39,637 nt of DNA from Candidatus Nomurabacteria bacterium (GCA_943354745.1 CALRDB010000005.1:1-39637); one strand, 5' to 3'; counted from the stretch's first letter, positions 25,752 through 35,771 are shown. The notes: a model not told the origin generated them from the sequence alone. Made by a program: numbers and translations.

Positions 25752-25906
25752 TTCTTCGATTCCTTGTGAACGGTGCGCTTCATACACCAATTACAAAACT
25801 TCTTGAGCTCAATTTTTCGCTCAACTTTCTTTTTATTTTTCTCGCTCCAGTAGTTGGTTCGTTTACACTTCGTACAGGAGAGTTTTATTAGGCGGTCTTG
25901 GCTCAT
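25748..25906 (-). CDS. rpmG: Ribosomal protein L33 (bL33), 52 aa, missing from the ORF track
   Basis: Manual translation: MSQDRLIKLSCTKCKRTNYWSEKNKKKVERKIELKKFCNWCMKRTVHKESKK. Confidence 0.93.
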   Translation of the reverse strand: MSQDRLIKLSCTKCKRTNYWSEKNKKKVERKIELKKFCNWCMKRTVHKESKK

Positions 25907-25996
25907 ACGAATAGGTTTTAGCTGTTAGGTTATAGCTTTTAGGAAAAAGTAAGACCAAGAGAATATATCCCAAAAGCGGTAAAAAGGCAATGGGTG

Positions 25997-27157
25997 CTAC
26001 TTATAAATACGTTTGATGAGCGGGTTGAGGCGGGTTAAAAGTTCATACCACGAAGCATCGATAAGCCCAGAGATCCCTTCAGCTGAAACAAGAGATGCAT
26101 CGTCATTATCTAAGATAGTGACTTCGTCCCCCACCGAAACACTCGGTATACCGGTTATATCTATGGTAAGCATATCCATACTCACCCGACCAAGCACACG
26201 AACTTCATTCCCCTTCACCACCACATGACCAACCGACGAGAGTGCTCTCGGATATCCATGCCAATAGCCAATTGGTACGACCGCTATAGTACTGTCCTTT
26301 GAAAGTGTTTCAGTAAGGTCGTATCCTATCTTACTTCCCTTTGGCAATTTCTTTGTTTCGGCAATAAGTGATTTCCATACTAAGGCGGGCTTAAGCGTCA
26401 TACGACTTTGAAGAAAAGACCTGACTGCCTTTTCAGGCCACTGCCCATACAAACCAATACCGATACGAACCATGTCAAAATGTGATTCAGGAAAAAGAAG
26501 TGTCCCCGCACTCGCTGCCGCATGTACAATCGGTGTTATTCCACACTCCGTAAACGCCATCACCCATTTTTTAAATTCGTCAATCTGGCTTTGGGTATCC
26601 TTTGGAAACGAGGGGTTTTTTGCCGAGGCGAAGTGAGTGAAGAGTCCTTCCACCGAAGCGTTTAACGTAAAGCGATTAACGGTTAGTCTAGAAAGAACTT
26701 TTGGCATATCACTGATCAGAAAACCCTGTCGGTGCATTCCTGTATCCACCTTGATGTGAATCTTGAGCGGTTTGGAAAGCTTTGCTTTTGAAATAGCCTC
26801 AAGTGTTTCAAGCGTGGAGACGGCAATTGAAACATCGTCCTGTGCTGCTTCGGCGAGAAGTTCGGGCATCGTGTACCCCAGTACCAAAATAGGTAATGCA
26901 ATTCCCTCTCGTCTCAAGGCCCGAGCTTCAGTCATTGAATCCACCCCAAGAAAATCCGCCCCTCGTTTCTCCATCTCTTTTGAAAACTGAATAAGGTCAT
27001 GTCCGTAGGCGTTACTTTTTACCACTGCCATCAATTTTGTTTTCTTCGAGATGAGAGATCTAAATACATCAAAATTGTTCCGAATCGCTTTTCGGTCAAT
27101 TTCTATCCAAGTGCGCAACCCTTTTCGCTCACCTTTCGTCATAGTTATTTGTGGCAT
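25997..27157 (-). CDS. alr: Alanine racemase
   Basis: TWIEIDRKAIRNNF, MAVVKSNAYGHDLIQFS, HIKVDTGMHRQGF, GRVSMDMLTIDIT. Confidence 0.95.
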   Translation of the reverse strand: MPQITMTKGERKGLRTWIEIDRKAIRNNFDVFRSLISKKTKLMAVVKSNAYGHDLIQFSKEMEKRGADFLGVDSMTEARALRREGIALPILVLGYTMPELLAEAAQDDVSIAVSTLETLEAISKAKLSKPLKIHIKVDTGMHRQGFLISDMPKVLSRLTVNRFTLNASVEGLFTHFASAKNPSFPKDTQSQIDEFKKWVMAFTECGITPIVHAAASAGTLLFPESHFDMVRIGIGLYGQWPEKAVRSFLQSRMTLKPALVWKSLIAETKKLPKGSKIGYDLTETLSKDSTIAVVPIGYWHGYPRALSSVGHVVVKGNEVRVLGRVSMDMLTIDITGIPSVSVGDEVTILDNDDASLVSAEGISGLIDASWYELLTRLNPLIKRIYK

Positions 27158-27224
27158 CTTAGCTCAAAAAATAAAAACCCGCTAACAACGGGAAAAGTTA
27201 GCAGTACTAACATAAGTATTGAGA

Positions 27225-27307
27225 TGCGCCGGGGTGGACTCGAACCACCGATGCCCAATGGGCCGCGGATTTACAGTCCGCTGCAATAGCCGCTATGCGA
27301 CCGGCGC
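27225..27307 (-). tRNA. tRNA-Tyr (anticodon GTA), no encoded CCA
   Basis: Acceptor GCGCCGG/CCGGCGC, anticodon loop CTGTAAA, long variable arm. Confidence 0.93.
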
Positions 27308-27925
27308 GTATTTACCACACACAGAGTCTATCAGATTTTTCAGTTCTATCAACAATTTCTTATCACTGTAGCGAACATGAACCATCCCGTGTTTCATTTT
27401 TCGCCCGTCAGTCCGGAAATCATTCCGCACATAGGGTTTGCTGAACTGCGATAAAGGAATACCAGTGATCCCACTCCAAAAAGCTTTAAGCCGCGGAATA
27501 TCTTGATCTGAGTAGCAGTAGAGTAGGACTCTAAGTCGCTTTTCATCAATCCTGTATATCCTTCTTAAAAAATTGAGAAATAAGGAGATCATTTTCGGGT
27601 CACTATTAGCAAGATCAACCGTACTATTCGTGCTTGTTTCGTTTCCCTTAAAGCCCTCACACCAATAGAGCATCGCCCCAATGACTTGTAAGGATCTGTC
27701 ACGGGCATTCAAACGGTGGAAAATCGAAAAGGATAATGGTTTTCGTTCAAATCGAAGCCGCCTTGCTTCGATAAGTGTTCGTCGTTTCAAACCATGCCGT
27801 CGCATGAAGTAGACCACGGAGTCAATTGAAACACCGACTTTATCTGCAACGTCTTTTAGTGAGAGGTAGTCCTTGTAATACCAACCCCTAATTTCTTCTA
27901 GTCTACGGTCAGAAATGCTTGCCAT
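27293..27925 (-). CDS. HTH plus LAGLIDADG-like protein; stop codon inside the tRNA-Tyr 5' end
   Basis: HTH SLKDVADKVGVSIDSVVYFMRRHGL; LQVIGAMLYWCEGFKG...VDLANSDPKMISLFLNFLRRIY...YSDKKLLIEL resembles the LAGLIDADG-type fold. Confidence 0.6.
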   Translation of the reverse strand: MASISDRRLEEIRGWYYKDYLSLKDVADKVGVSIDSVVYFMRRHGLKRRTLIEARRLRFERKPLSFSIFHRLNARDRSLQVIGAMLYWCEGFKGNETSTNSTVDLANSDPKMISLFLNFLRRIYRIDEKRLRVLLYCYSDQDIPRLKAFWSGITGIPLSQFSKPYVRNDFRTDGRKMKHGMVHVRYSDKKLLIELKNLIDSVCGKYAPVA

Positions 27926-28006
27926 ATCATAATATGATACGTTCTATACAGAACAGGTCAAGTAAAGTTATACACATGTACTGTTTTACTTGATATTTCT
28001 CATTTG

Positions 28007-28037
28007 AAAAGCCACACTTATCAGAGTGTGGCTTTTT
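28007..28037. terminator. Rho-independent terminator downstream of clpB (bidirectional)
   Basis: AAAAGCCACACT tatcag AGTGTGGCTTTTT. Confidence 0.87.
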
Positions 28038-28046
28038 CGTGCATTC

Positions 28047-30770
28047 TTACTTTATCGCCTCTACCGACAGTTCCGGAACAATAGTGCTCTTTACCGCTTT
28101 TGCGTACACGTTTCCATTCCCATTTCTTACATTCCTCCCTTTTTTAACTTCAAAAGAAACTTCACTATTTTTAATCGTAAGAGTAACGGAGCCTCCTTTA
28201 TCTAGACTCCGAGAAATCATAAGCGAAGCGATTGGATTCAAAATCTTATTTTGAATCAGGCGCCTGAGCGGACGTGCACCGTATTGAGGGTTATATCCTT
28301 CCCTTGCTAAGTACGTATAGACCTCGGGTGCCACCACAAGCGCAATCTCTTTCGCGTTAAGTCTGCCTTCGACTTGTTTTAATTGGATGCCAACAATCTT
28401 CGCTATTGCTTCATGACTCAAAATATCGAAGATGACGATATCATCGAGACGGTTAAGAAATTCCGGACGAAAGTGATCCTTAAGAGCGGCAGTAACCTTA
28501 GTCTTTGCTTCCTCATATTCAGCCACTTTGTTTTTGTCTGAAACGGCAAAGCCAACCTTCTCCATCTTGTCTATAAACTGTGCACCGATATTCGAGGTGA
28601 GAATGATAATCGTATTACGGAAATTCACCGCGCGACCTTTCGCGTCGGTAAGGCGACCATTATCCAATATCTGCAGAAGAATATTGAACACCTCAGGATG
28701 TGCCTTCTCAATCTCATCAAAAAGCACGACCGCATACGGACGATGCCTAATCGTCTCCGTGAGAGTACCCCCTTCCTCATGTCCGACATATCCTGGAGGA
28801 GCCCCTATAAGCTTCGAGATAGCATGCTTCTCCATGAATTCTGACATATCCACACGGATAAGTGCGCGATCATCATTAAACATAAATTCAGCAAGCGCCT
28901 TGGTAAGCTCTGTTTTACCCACACCAGTCGGCCCGAGAAAAAGAAATGAACCAATAGGCCGATTCGGATCAGAAATACCTGCACGGCTTCGCTTAATAGC
29001 GTCAGAAACACGCTTAATCGGGTCATCTTGGCCGATAATACGAGCCCTGAGCTCATCCTCGATGCGTACGAGCTTGCTCACTTCTCCCTCGATCATGCGT
29101 GTCACAGGAATACCGGTCCACTTGGCGACAATCTCGGCAATGTCGTTTGAAACAATCTCCTCCTTGAGGATACGCCTCGAACTCTGTAATTTCTTAAGTC
29201 TTTTTGTACTGGCTTCAAGATCCTTCTGTAGACCCGGAATCTTGCCATACCGAATCTCTGCCGCCTTGGATAGGTCAGCCCGAGCTTCTGCCTGTTCTGC
29301 TTCGATACGAAGTGTCTCCAATTCTTTCTTTGCTTTCTTAATCTCAGTAAGCGTTTCTTTTTCGTTCTTCCACTTCAGCTCAAGTTCTTCGGTCTTTTCC
29401 TTGAAGTCGGCTATTTCAGTGTCAATTTCTTTAATGCGTGTTTTTGCCTGCTTGGAAGTATCGGCATCTTTCTTAAGTGCTTCGCGCTCGATTTCAAGTC
29501 GCATAACCTTGCGTCTTGTTTCCTCTAGGACCGGCGGCATATTTTCGAGTGAGATTTTAAGAGAGGAAGCTGCCTCATCAATTAGGTCAACTGCTTTGTC
29601 CGGTAAAAAACGATCAGTAATATAGCGAGCCGAAAGATTGACTGCCGCGATAATCGACTCGTCCGTAATATGTACTCCATGGAATAGCTCATACTTTTCC
29701 TTAAGACCACGAAGAATCGCAATAGCGTCCTCTACCGATGGCTCCGCGACAAACACCGGCTGAAACCGGCGTGTAAGGGCCGGATCTTTCTCAATGTGTT
29801 TTTGGTACTCCTTCAACGTGGTCGCTCCGATAGCGCGAAGTTCTCCTCGCGCAAGCGCTGGCTTAAGCATATTTGATGCGTCCATAGCTCCCTCAGCGGC
29901 TCCAGCACCAACGATGGTGTGGATCTCATCAATGAACATAATCACCTTCCCATCGGACCGTTCAACCTCCTTCATGATGTTCTTTAAACGTTCCTCGAAC
30001 TCCCCACGATACTTGGTACCGGCGATAAGGAGGCCTAGGTCAAGCGAGACGAGCTCCTTGTCCTTAAGCGATTCTGGGATGTCCCCTTGCGTCATGCGAA
30101 GTGCCAACCCTTCAACGATGGCGGTCTTACCGACACCTGCCTCTCCAATAAGCATCGGGTTATTTTTGGTACGGCGTGACAAAATCTGGATAATGCGCGA
30201 GATCTCGTTATCACGCCCAATAACTGGATCAAGCTTATTCTCACGAGCAAGTGAAGTAAGATTCCGTGTAAACCTGACTAGAAATTTAAACTTCTTAGGA
30301 ACAACACCCACATCAGTAACACGACTATGCCGGAGTTCCTCAAGCACACGAAGTACCGACGCCTTCTCAATCTTAAATCGAGCAAGTACCTCTCTTGCCG
30401 TTCCTGATACATCAAACATGGCAATAAACAAATGCTCAGTCGAGACAAACTCGTCCTTGAGGGTCGCGGCGACACGACTTCCGTTTTCAAGTATCTGCGC
30501 AAGCTCAGGTGTAAGGTAGATTTGGTACGAAGGAGATAACACTGGAGCCCCTTCGGTTCCTTCGAGTGAATCGAGTATTGAGTCGGTGAGTAGTACCGTA
30601 TCAACCTCAAGTTTCTCAAGAATTGAAATTACAATACTTTCTTCCTGTAACAAAAGCGCGGCGAGAAGATGCAGCGGATTCACATGGTTCTGTCCACGTT
30701 CAATAGCGAGCTCATGAGCTCTTCGAATGACTTCCTTTGCTTTGGTGGTGAAGTGGTGAAATGGTGGCAT
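28047..30770 (-). CDS. clpB: ClpB-type AAA+ chaperone
   Basis: Two intact AAA domains (GEAGVGKTAIVEGLA; GPTGVGKTELTKALAE), long coiled-coil M domain, KWTGIPVTRM; start set at MPPFHHFTTKAKE. Confidence 0.92.
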   Translation of the reverse strand: MPPFHHFTTKAKEVIRRAHELAIERGQNHVNPLHLLAALLLQEESIVISILEKLEVDTVLLTDSILDSLEGTEGAPVLSPSYQIYLTPELAQILENGSRVAATLKDEFVSTEHLFIAMFDVSGTAREVLARFKIEKASVLRVLEELRHSRVTDVGVVPKKFKFLVRFTRNLTSLARENKLDPVIGRDNEISRIIQILSRRTKNNPMLIGEAGVGKTAIVEGLALRMTQGDIPESLKDKELVSLDLGLLIAGTKYRGEFEERLKNIMKEVERSDGKVIMFIDEIHTIVGAGAAEGAMDASNMLKPALARGELRAIGATTLKEYQKHIEKDPALTRRFQPVFVAEPSVEDAIAILRGLKEKYELFHGVHITDESIIAAVNLSARYITDRFLPDKAVDLIDEAASSLKISLENMPPVLEETRRKVMRLEIEREALKKDADTSKQAKTRIKEIDTEIADFKEKTEELELKWKNEKETLTEIKKAKKELETLRIEAEQAEARADLSKAAEIRYGKIPGLQKDLEASTKRLKKLQSSRRILKEEIVSNDIAEIVAKWTGIPVTRMIEGEVSKLVRIEDELRARIIGQDDPIKRVSDAIKRSRAGISDPNRPIGSFLFLGPTGVGKTELTKALAEFMFNDDRALIRVDMSEFMEKHAISKLIGAPPGYVGHEEGGTLTETIRHRPYAVVLFDEIEKAHPEVFNILLQILDNGRLTDAKGRAVNFRNTIIILTSNIGAQFIDKMEKVGFAVSDKNKVAEYEEAKTKVTAALKDHFRPEFLNRLDDIVIFDILSHEAIAKIVGIQLKQVEGRLNAKEIALVVAPEVYTYLAREGYNPQYGARPLRRLIQNKILNPIASLMISRSLDKGGSVTLTIKNSEVSFEVKKGRNVRNGNGNVYAKAVKSTIVPELSVEAIK

Positions 30771-30771
30771 A
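30753..30771. repeat. 19-bp direct repeat copy 1 (GTGGTGAAATGGTGGCATA) spanning the clpB start codon
   Basis: Identical to 30869-30887. Confidence 0.9.
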
Positions 30772-30868
30772 CTCTTTATATATTCTGGTAGTGTAACGCT
30801 ATACAAAAGAATTGTTATTTCTCTTCTCGCCCCGTAGTGAACCGATTCAGCGAGGTTCTACTACCAGG

Positions 30869-30887
30869 GTGGTGAAATGGTGGCATA
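30869..30887. repeat. 19-bp direct repeat copy 2, upstream of clpB
   Basis: Identical to 30753-30771. Confidence 0.9.
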
Positions 30888-31053
30888 ACAATTGAAAAAA
30901 CAAAATCAAATTCCTCATACCCAGTTTCTAAAAAGACCAAATGGCAAACTCTAAAATCCCAGGGGGTGTCTCTCCTTTTTAATTCCCAAATTCTTCTCTA
31001 AGATTCAAAATTGAGTATACCACAAATACGCCAACTTTTCGAGCTTTTTTAGT

Positions 31054-31944
31054 CTAGAGTAGAGGCTCTGGGAGTCTAACTTTGCTCTGAATCTCCAGCA
31101 CTCTTTTAATGGGTAGAAATGTATTTCGGTTGGCACTAAGTGATCCAGCATTCAAGCCTATCATTTCACCTGAAAGATTGAGAAGAATGGAGCCCGAGAC
31201 AAGCTCATTGGACCGAAGGTCGGTTTTAATCAAACTAAGCTCTTTGCCTACCGTTGGTGTCGAAGTGGCAGCATCATCTGGCTTTTGGACATTTTTATAT
31301 ACGAGATTGGAAATTATACCCGTTGACACCGCGTTCGTCTCATCGCCACTTAGAGCAACCACAGCCTGGCCCAATTTAAGCTCACTCTGATTGAACTTAG
31401 GTATCATAAATCGATACACACCTTTTTCCTTGTCTTGTAACAGGACTTGAAAGAACACAAGACCTACCGCTTGATCCGAATACGCGATATTAAGCGGGAA
31501 AATGCGTCCATCGGGAAAGACCCCTTGGTAGCTTTCTGCAATTGAGTTCCCTAACTCGTCAGTTTTTCGATACACTACAGCGATATCAGCGGCGAGAAGT
31601 CCTTCTCGGGACATAACAATCCCTAGACCTGCAAAATTTGTCCGTCCTTCTTCTTTTACCTCTCGAATACGTACTACATTACCGGCATTCTTCTGAATAG
31701 CTTCAATAATCAGATCATCGGCCTTCACCACTACCGTTTCTTTCGTGATAACCGAGGCTGACTGATTCTTTGGTTCCGTGATCACCCGTTCAATTGTCTT
31801 TTCCACAACGCGGTTAATGGTCTGTGTTACGCCTTGGGGAGCTTGATCCATAAGTGCCACCGTCACAATACCCGTAGCGATGGACGTCACGAATGAGACC
31901 AAAAGCGCGAGAAGAATAAGTTGTTGTTTGTTGAGGCTTTCCAT
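31054..31944 (-). CDS. Membrane-anchored trypsin/HtrA-like protein with apparently degenerate catalytic sites
   Basis: N-terminal TM; NAGNVVRI, GLGIVMSREGLLAADIAVV, LRSNELVSGSILLNLSGEMIGLNAG align to HtrA core motifs. Confidence 0.65.
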   Translation of the reverse strand: MESLNKQQLILLALLVSFVTSIATGIVTVALMDQAPQGVTQTINRVVEKTIERVITEPKNQSASVITKETVVVKADDLIIEAIQKNAGNVVRIREVKEEGRTNFAGLGIVMSREGLLAADIAVVYRKTDELGNSIAESYQGVFPDGRIFPLNIAYSDQAVGLVFFQVLLQDKEKGVYRFMIPKFNQSELKLGQAVVALSGDETNAVSTGIISNLVYKNVQKPDDAATSTPTVGKELSLIKTDLRSNELVSGSILLNLSGEMIGLNAGSLSANRNTFLPIKRVLEIQSKVRLPEPLL

Positions 31945-32039
31945 AGAACACGAACGATGAACAAGATACAAAGTTACAAAAAAGACTCTTGAAAGTTTCG
32001 TTAGTAACTCATCTATACTACACAACTACTAAAACTGAT

Positions 32040-33266
32040 TCAATGTTCCAATCCAATAAGCGTTACCAACGTCTTTGCAGTATTTTCAACCTCCTTTGTG
32101 GTGGTGTTACGGCCGAGCGTAAACCGAAGACTAGATGCTGCACGCTTTGGTCCGCCGCCAAGTGCCACTACAACATACGATTCTTTTTCATCAGTAAGAC
32201 AAGAACTCTTTGTCGAGACGACGATACCTTTCGCATCAAGTTTAAGTGTCAAAAATTCCGTATCAACGTCAAAAAGTGAAATATTTAAATTATTCGGCAG
32301 CCGCTCCCCTTTTTCCATACTCCCGTTCACCACCACCTCTGTCATTCCAACATTCTTGAGAATGTTGGAATGTAACATGTCGCGTAAGGTGCCCACACGA
32401 GCCGTTTCTTTTTCGCGCTCTGCTGTCGCGACGCGAAGCGCTTCGGCGAAACCAACGATGGCGGGAATATTTTCCGTCGTTGACCGTAATCCTCTTTCTT
32501 GCCCTCCGCCCAGCAAAAACGGAGCAAGCGATGTATTTCGACGAACGTAAAGAACGCCCACACCCTTAGGGCCGTACATTTTGTGGCCATCTAGCGTCAT
32601 GAGGTCTACGCCAAGCGCATTCACCAGACAACGCAGATAAACTGGCGCCTGACAGGCATCCGAATGAAAAACGGGATACTGTTTTTCATTCGGAGAATTA
32701 TGAAGTATGAATTTAGAATTACGAATTGGTACAAGAAGTTGGCCGATTTTGCGGATCGGCTGAATTGTCCCGATTTCATTATTAGCGTACATCACGGAAA
32801 CCAAGGCGGTATTTGGTTTAATCGCGGAAACTATGTTTTCCGCTTTGACTATTCCATCGGCTTCAACCGGTACATAGGTCACCTCTACTCTTCCCTGTCG
32901 TTCAAGTTCTCGAAGCGGTTCGAGAACCGACGAATGTTCAATGTTGGTAGTAACGATGTGGGGCTTGAAGTTGGTAGAAGGTAGAAGGTAGAAGGTAGAA
33001 ATGACGCCAAATAAGGCGAGGTTATTCGCTTCGGTTCCACCGCTCGTAAAGACGATTTCTTCCGCATGTGCTTCAAGACAACGTGCGACAGTAGTGCGTG
33101 CATTCTCAAGCGCTTTTTTCGCGACTACCCCCTCAGTATGAATAGAGCTTGGATTACCAAACACTTTCGTGAAAAACGGCTCCATCACCTTGCCTACCCG
33201 TGGGTCAAGCGGGGTGGTAGAGGCGTAGTCTAGATATATTCGTTTCATCTCCGATATACTACACAA
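32040..33266 (-). CDS. Cysteine desulfurase (NifS/IscS family) with two unusual insertions
   Basis: IYLDYASTTPLDPRV, GNPSSIHTEG, FTSGGTEANNLALFGV, MYANNEIGTIQPI, FHSDACQAPVYL, DGHKMYGPKGVGVLYVR. Confidence 0.95.
   Translation of the reverse strand: MCSISEMKRIYLDYASTTPLDPRVGKVMEPFFTKVFGNPSSIHTEGVVAKKALENARTTVARCLEAHAEEIVFTSGGTEANNLALFGVISTFYLLPSTNFKPHIVTTNIEHSSVLEPLRELERQGRVEVTYVPVEADGIVKAENIVSAIKPNTALVSVMYANNEIGTIQPIRKIGQLLVPIRNSKFILHNSPNEKQYPVFHSDACQAPVYLRCLVNALGVDLMTLDGHKMYGPKGVGVLYVRRNTSLAPFLLGGGQERGLRSTTENIPAIVGFAEALRVATAEREKETARVGTLRDMLHSNILKNVGMTEVVVNGSMEKGERLPNNLNISLFDVDTEFLTLKLDAKGIVVSTKSSCLTDEKESYVVVALGGGPKRAASSLRFTLGRNTTTKEVENTAKTLVTLIGLEH
32661..32692. repeat. 12-bp-arm inverted repeat inside the cysteine desulfurase gene
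   Basis: CGAATGAAAAAC gggatact GTTTTTCATTCG. Confidence 0.95.
32973..33000. repeat. 4 x GGTAGAA tandem repeat inside the cysteine desulfurase gene
   Basis: Four perfect 7-mers; minus-strand reading gives STFYLLPSTNF. Confidence 0.95.
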
Positions 33267-33307
33267 CGACTAGCAGAATCGCAAAAAATGTCGTATTATG
33301 TTCCACT

Positions 33308-33778
33308 ATGGTGATTGATACTGAAACGCTCCTTATTATATTCGCTAGTGGTATAGTTATTGCCCTCCTTTTAGGACTGCACACCGAGTGGCGAATGCAT
33401 CGTCTACTCCAAGGTAAGGATGGTAAAAGTCTTGAAGATGTCATCGTTCGAAATGCTTCGGATATCGAAAAGCTCAAGCAGTTTCGAAATGAACTCGACG
33501 TATATCTTGAAACCGTAGAGAAGCGTCTAGACCAGAGTGTCAGAACCATAGGAACCGTGAGATTCAATCCATTCAAAGGCACCGGGGACGGTGGGAATCA
33601 AAGTTTCGCTATGGCGTTCCTTGATGAAGAAGAAAACGGCGTTGTTCTATCTACGCTATACACACGAGAGCGAGTCGGCATTTATGCCAAACCCCTGAAG
33701 GAAGGAAAATCGGAACATGAGCTCACCGGAGAAGAGAAGGAGGCGATAGAAGAAGCGAGAAAGAAGTTACGTTCCTAA
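33308..33778 (+). CDS. DUF4446-like protein with N-terminal TM helix
   Basis: VRFNPFKGTGDGGNQSFAMAFLDEEENGVVLSTLYTRERVGIYAKPL. Confidence 0.8.
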   Translation: MVIDTETLLIIFASGIVIALLLGLHTEWRMHRLLQGKDGKSLEDVIVRNASDIEKLKQFRNELDVYLETVEKRLDQSVRTIGTVRFNPFKGTGDGGNQSFAMAFLDEEENGVVLSTLYTRERVGIYAKPLKEGKSEHELTGEEKEAIEEARKKLRS

Positions 33779-33806
33779 ATAACGAATACCAAATTGACAT
33801 TTTTTA

Positions 33807-33871
33807 CTGTCATCCCAACGGAAACGGGAATCCAGAAAAGAACTGGATTCCCGCATTCGCGGGAATGACAG
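33807..33871. repeat. Paired ATTCCCGC-type inverted repeat between the DUF4446 gene and infB
   Basis: CTGTCATCCC...GGGAATCCAG...CTGGATTCCCGCATTCGCGGGAATGACAG. Confidence 0.9.
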
Positions 33872-33925
33872 AAGACTTCCATTTCCGAAATTTGATATTC
33901 CCGCTACGAAACGATTAAACCAATT

Positions 33926-35449
33926 ATGACAACCAATGCACTTATAACTAAACAAGGAGGAAAAACACCGCGACCCCCAGTCGTGGCGGTCATGGGTCAT
34001 ATCGACCACGGTAAATCAACCTTACTCGACTACATTCGTAAAACAAATGTAGTCGAAGGAGAAGCTGGTGGTATTACACAGCACTTGGGTGCCTATGAAG
34101 TACTACACACCACCAAGGAAGGAACGACGCACCCTATCACCTTTCTCGACACACCCGGACATGAAGCGTTTAAAGGTATCCGGTCACGTGGAGCAAATGT
34201 TGCCGATATCGGCATACTTATCGTTTCCGCGGAAGAAGGAGTGAAGCCACAGACAGTGGAGGCGCTCGGCTCAATAAAGAAAGCGGGCATTCCCTACGTG
34301 GTTGCCATCACCAAAATCGACAAACCAGGAGCGAACCTTGAACGCACCAAGCAGAGTCTCGCTGAACATGAAATCTATGTCGAGGGTTACGGCGGTGATA
34401 TCCCATTCGTCGCGATTTCAAGCAAGACAGGCGAGGGAATCCCCGATCTTCTCGATCTTATCTTACTTGTAGCTGAAATGAGTGACCTCCAAAGTCTCGA
34501 AGGTGCTCCGATGTCTGGCGTCGTTATCGAATCAAACATCGACAAGAAGAAAGGTATTTACGCGACGATCATCGTCAAAGAAGGCACTCTACAAAAAGGA
34601 AACATCGTTGTCACCGAAACAGCATTCACACCATCACGAAGGATTGAAGACTTTCTCGGTCAGTCAGTTGAGAAGGCCACCCCTGGCACACCGGTCGTCA
34701 TCGTCGGTTGGGACTCCGTCCCTCATGTCGGGGCGAAATGTTTCGTTGTCCAAAACAAACGTGAAGCTGAAGACTACATAGCGAGCGAAGGAGAAAAGAA
34801 GAAGAAAAGGCCGAACAATACCGCTACCACGATCTTAGTACAGACGGCGATTCTTCCCCTCGTTATTAAGGCAGACACTGGAGGAAGCTTGGAAGCCATC
34901 GAAGCGGAAATACAGAAACAAGCAACCGAAAAAGTCACCATAAAAATTGTCTCACGAGGCATCGGTTCGATTAACGAAAGTGATCTGAAGAGTGCCTCAG
35001 GAAGTGGCGAACCAGCGGTTGTTGGATTCAATGTAGATATTGACGCTCCGGCCCAAGGTGTTTTTGATCGTGGTGGTATTAAGGTGCAGACTTTTGACAT
35101 TATTTATAAATTGGGAGAATGGGTGGCAGAACTGGTAAAGACACGTACGCCAAAAGTTACCATTGTAACCGTCAAAGGAAATGTCCGAATTCTCAAGATT
35201 TTTACGACAGAAAAGGATCGTCAGGTTATTGGAGGCAAAGTTACCGAAGGAATACTAGAGACAGGTGACGAATTCAATATTCTTCGACGAGGCTCGCCGA
35301 TTGGTAAAGGCAGAGTGAAGGAACTTCAACGTTTCAAGGAAAAGACAACTACGATCCCAAAGGATAGCGAATTCGGAGCATTTGTATCGACCAGTATTGA
35401 GATTATGCCTGGTGATCACCTTGAGGCGGTAACGAGCATCGAGCAATAG
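33926..35449 (+). CDS. infB: Translation initiation factor IF-2 (short, no long N-terminal extension)
   Basis: [61 protein letters not shown]. Confidence 0.96.
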   Translation: MTTNALITKQGGKTPRPPVVAVMGHIDHGKSTLLDYIRKTNVVEGEAGGITQHLGAYEVLHTTKEGTTHPITFLDTPGHEAFKGIRSRGANVADIGILIVSAEEGVKPQTVEALGSIKKAGIPYVVAITKIDKPGANLERTKQSLAEHEIYVEGYGGDIPFVAISSKTGEGIPDLLDLILLVAEMSDLQSLEGAPMSGVVIESNIDKKKGIYATIIVKEGTLQKGNIVVTETAFTPSRRIEDFLGQSVEKATPGTPVVIVGWDSVPHVGAKCFVVQNKREAEDYIASEGEKKKKRPNNTATTILVQTAILPLVIKADTGGSLEAIEAEIQKQATEKVTIKIVSRGIGSINESDLKSASGSGEPAVVGFNVDIDAPAQGVFDRGGIKVQTFDIIYKLGEWVAELVKTRTPKVTIVTVKGNVRILKIFTTEKDRQVIGGKVTEGILETGDEFNILRRGSPIGKGRVKELQRFKEKTTTIPKDSEFGAFVSTSIEIMPGDHLEAVTSIEQ

Positions 35450-35450
35450 T

Positions 35451-35771
35451 ATGAAGGCGACCAAAAATGAAAAACTTCGAGAGGCCCTCCGCCACGCTGC
35501 TGCTGAATTTCTTGCTCTAGAGTCCAACAGAACATCACTTATCACTGTCACCAACATACACCTCTCACCTCGAGGTGATCGAGTCACCGTACTTGTCACC
35601 GTTTTTCCTGATGATAAAGAGAAGGAGGCCCTAGCATTCGTGAGTCGAACAGGTGGTGCTCTTCGAGACTTCATTTCAAAACGCATTTCACTCCAACATG
35701 TGCCTTATATTTCCTTTGCGTTGGATGTTGGCGAAAGGAACCGTCAAAAGATAGATACACTCTCCTCCTAA
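35451..35771 (+). CDS. rbfA: Ribosome-binding factor A-like
   Basis: Size, position after infB, EFLALESNRTSLITVTNIHLSPRGDRVTVLVTVFP, HVPYISFALDVGERNRQKID. Confidence 0.75.
   Translation: MKATKNEKLREALRHAAAEFLALESNRTSLITVTNIHLSPRGDRVTVLVTVFPDDKEKEALAFVSRTGGALRDFISKRISLQHVPYISFALDVGERNRQKIDTLSS

Noticed and set aside
28528-29625. 365-aa plus-strand ORF opposite clpB, and other long shadow ORFs (e.g. 29794-30519)
   Set aside because: Antisense shadows of a strongly supported coding gene with low-complexity Ser/Arg composition.
33807-33871. Transposable element or IS
   Set aside because: Only short ATTCCCGC-type inverted repeats with no transposase; similar repeats occur widely in bacteria.
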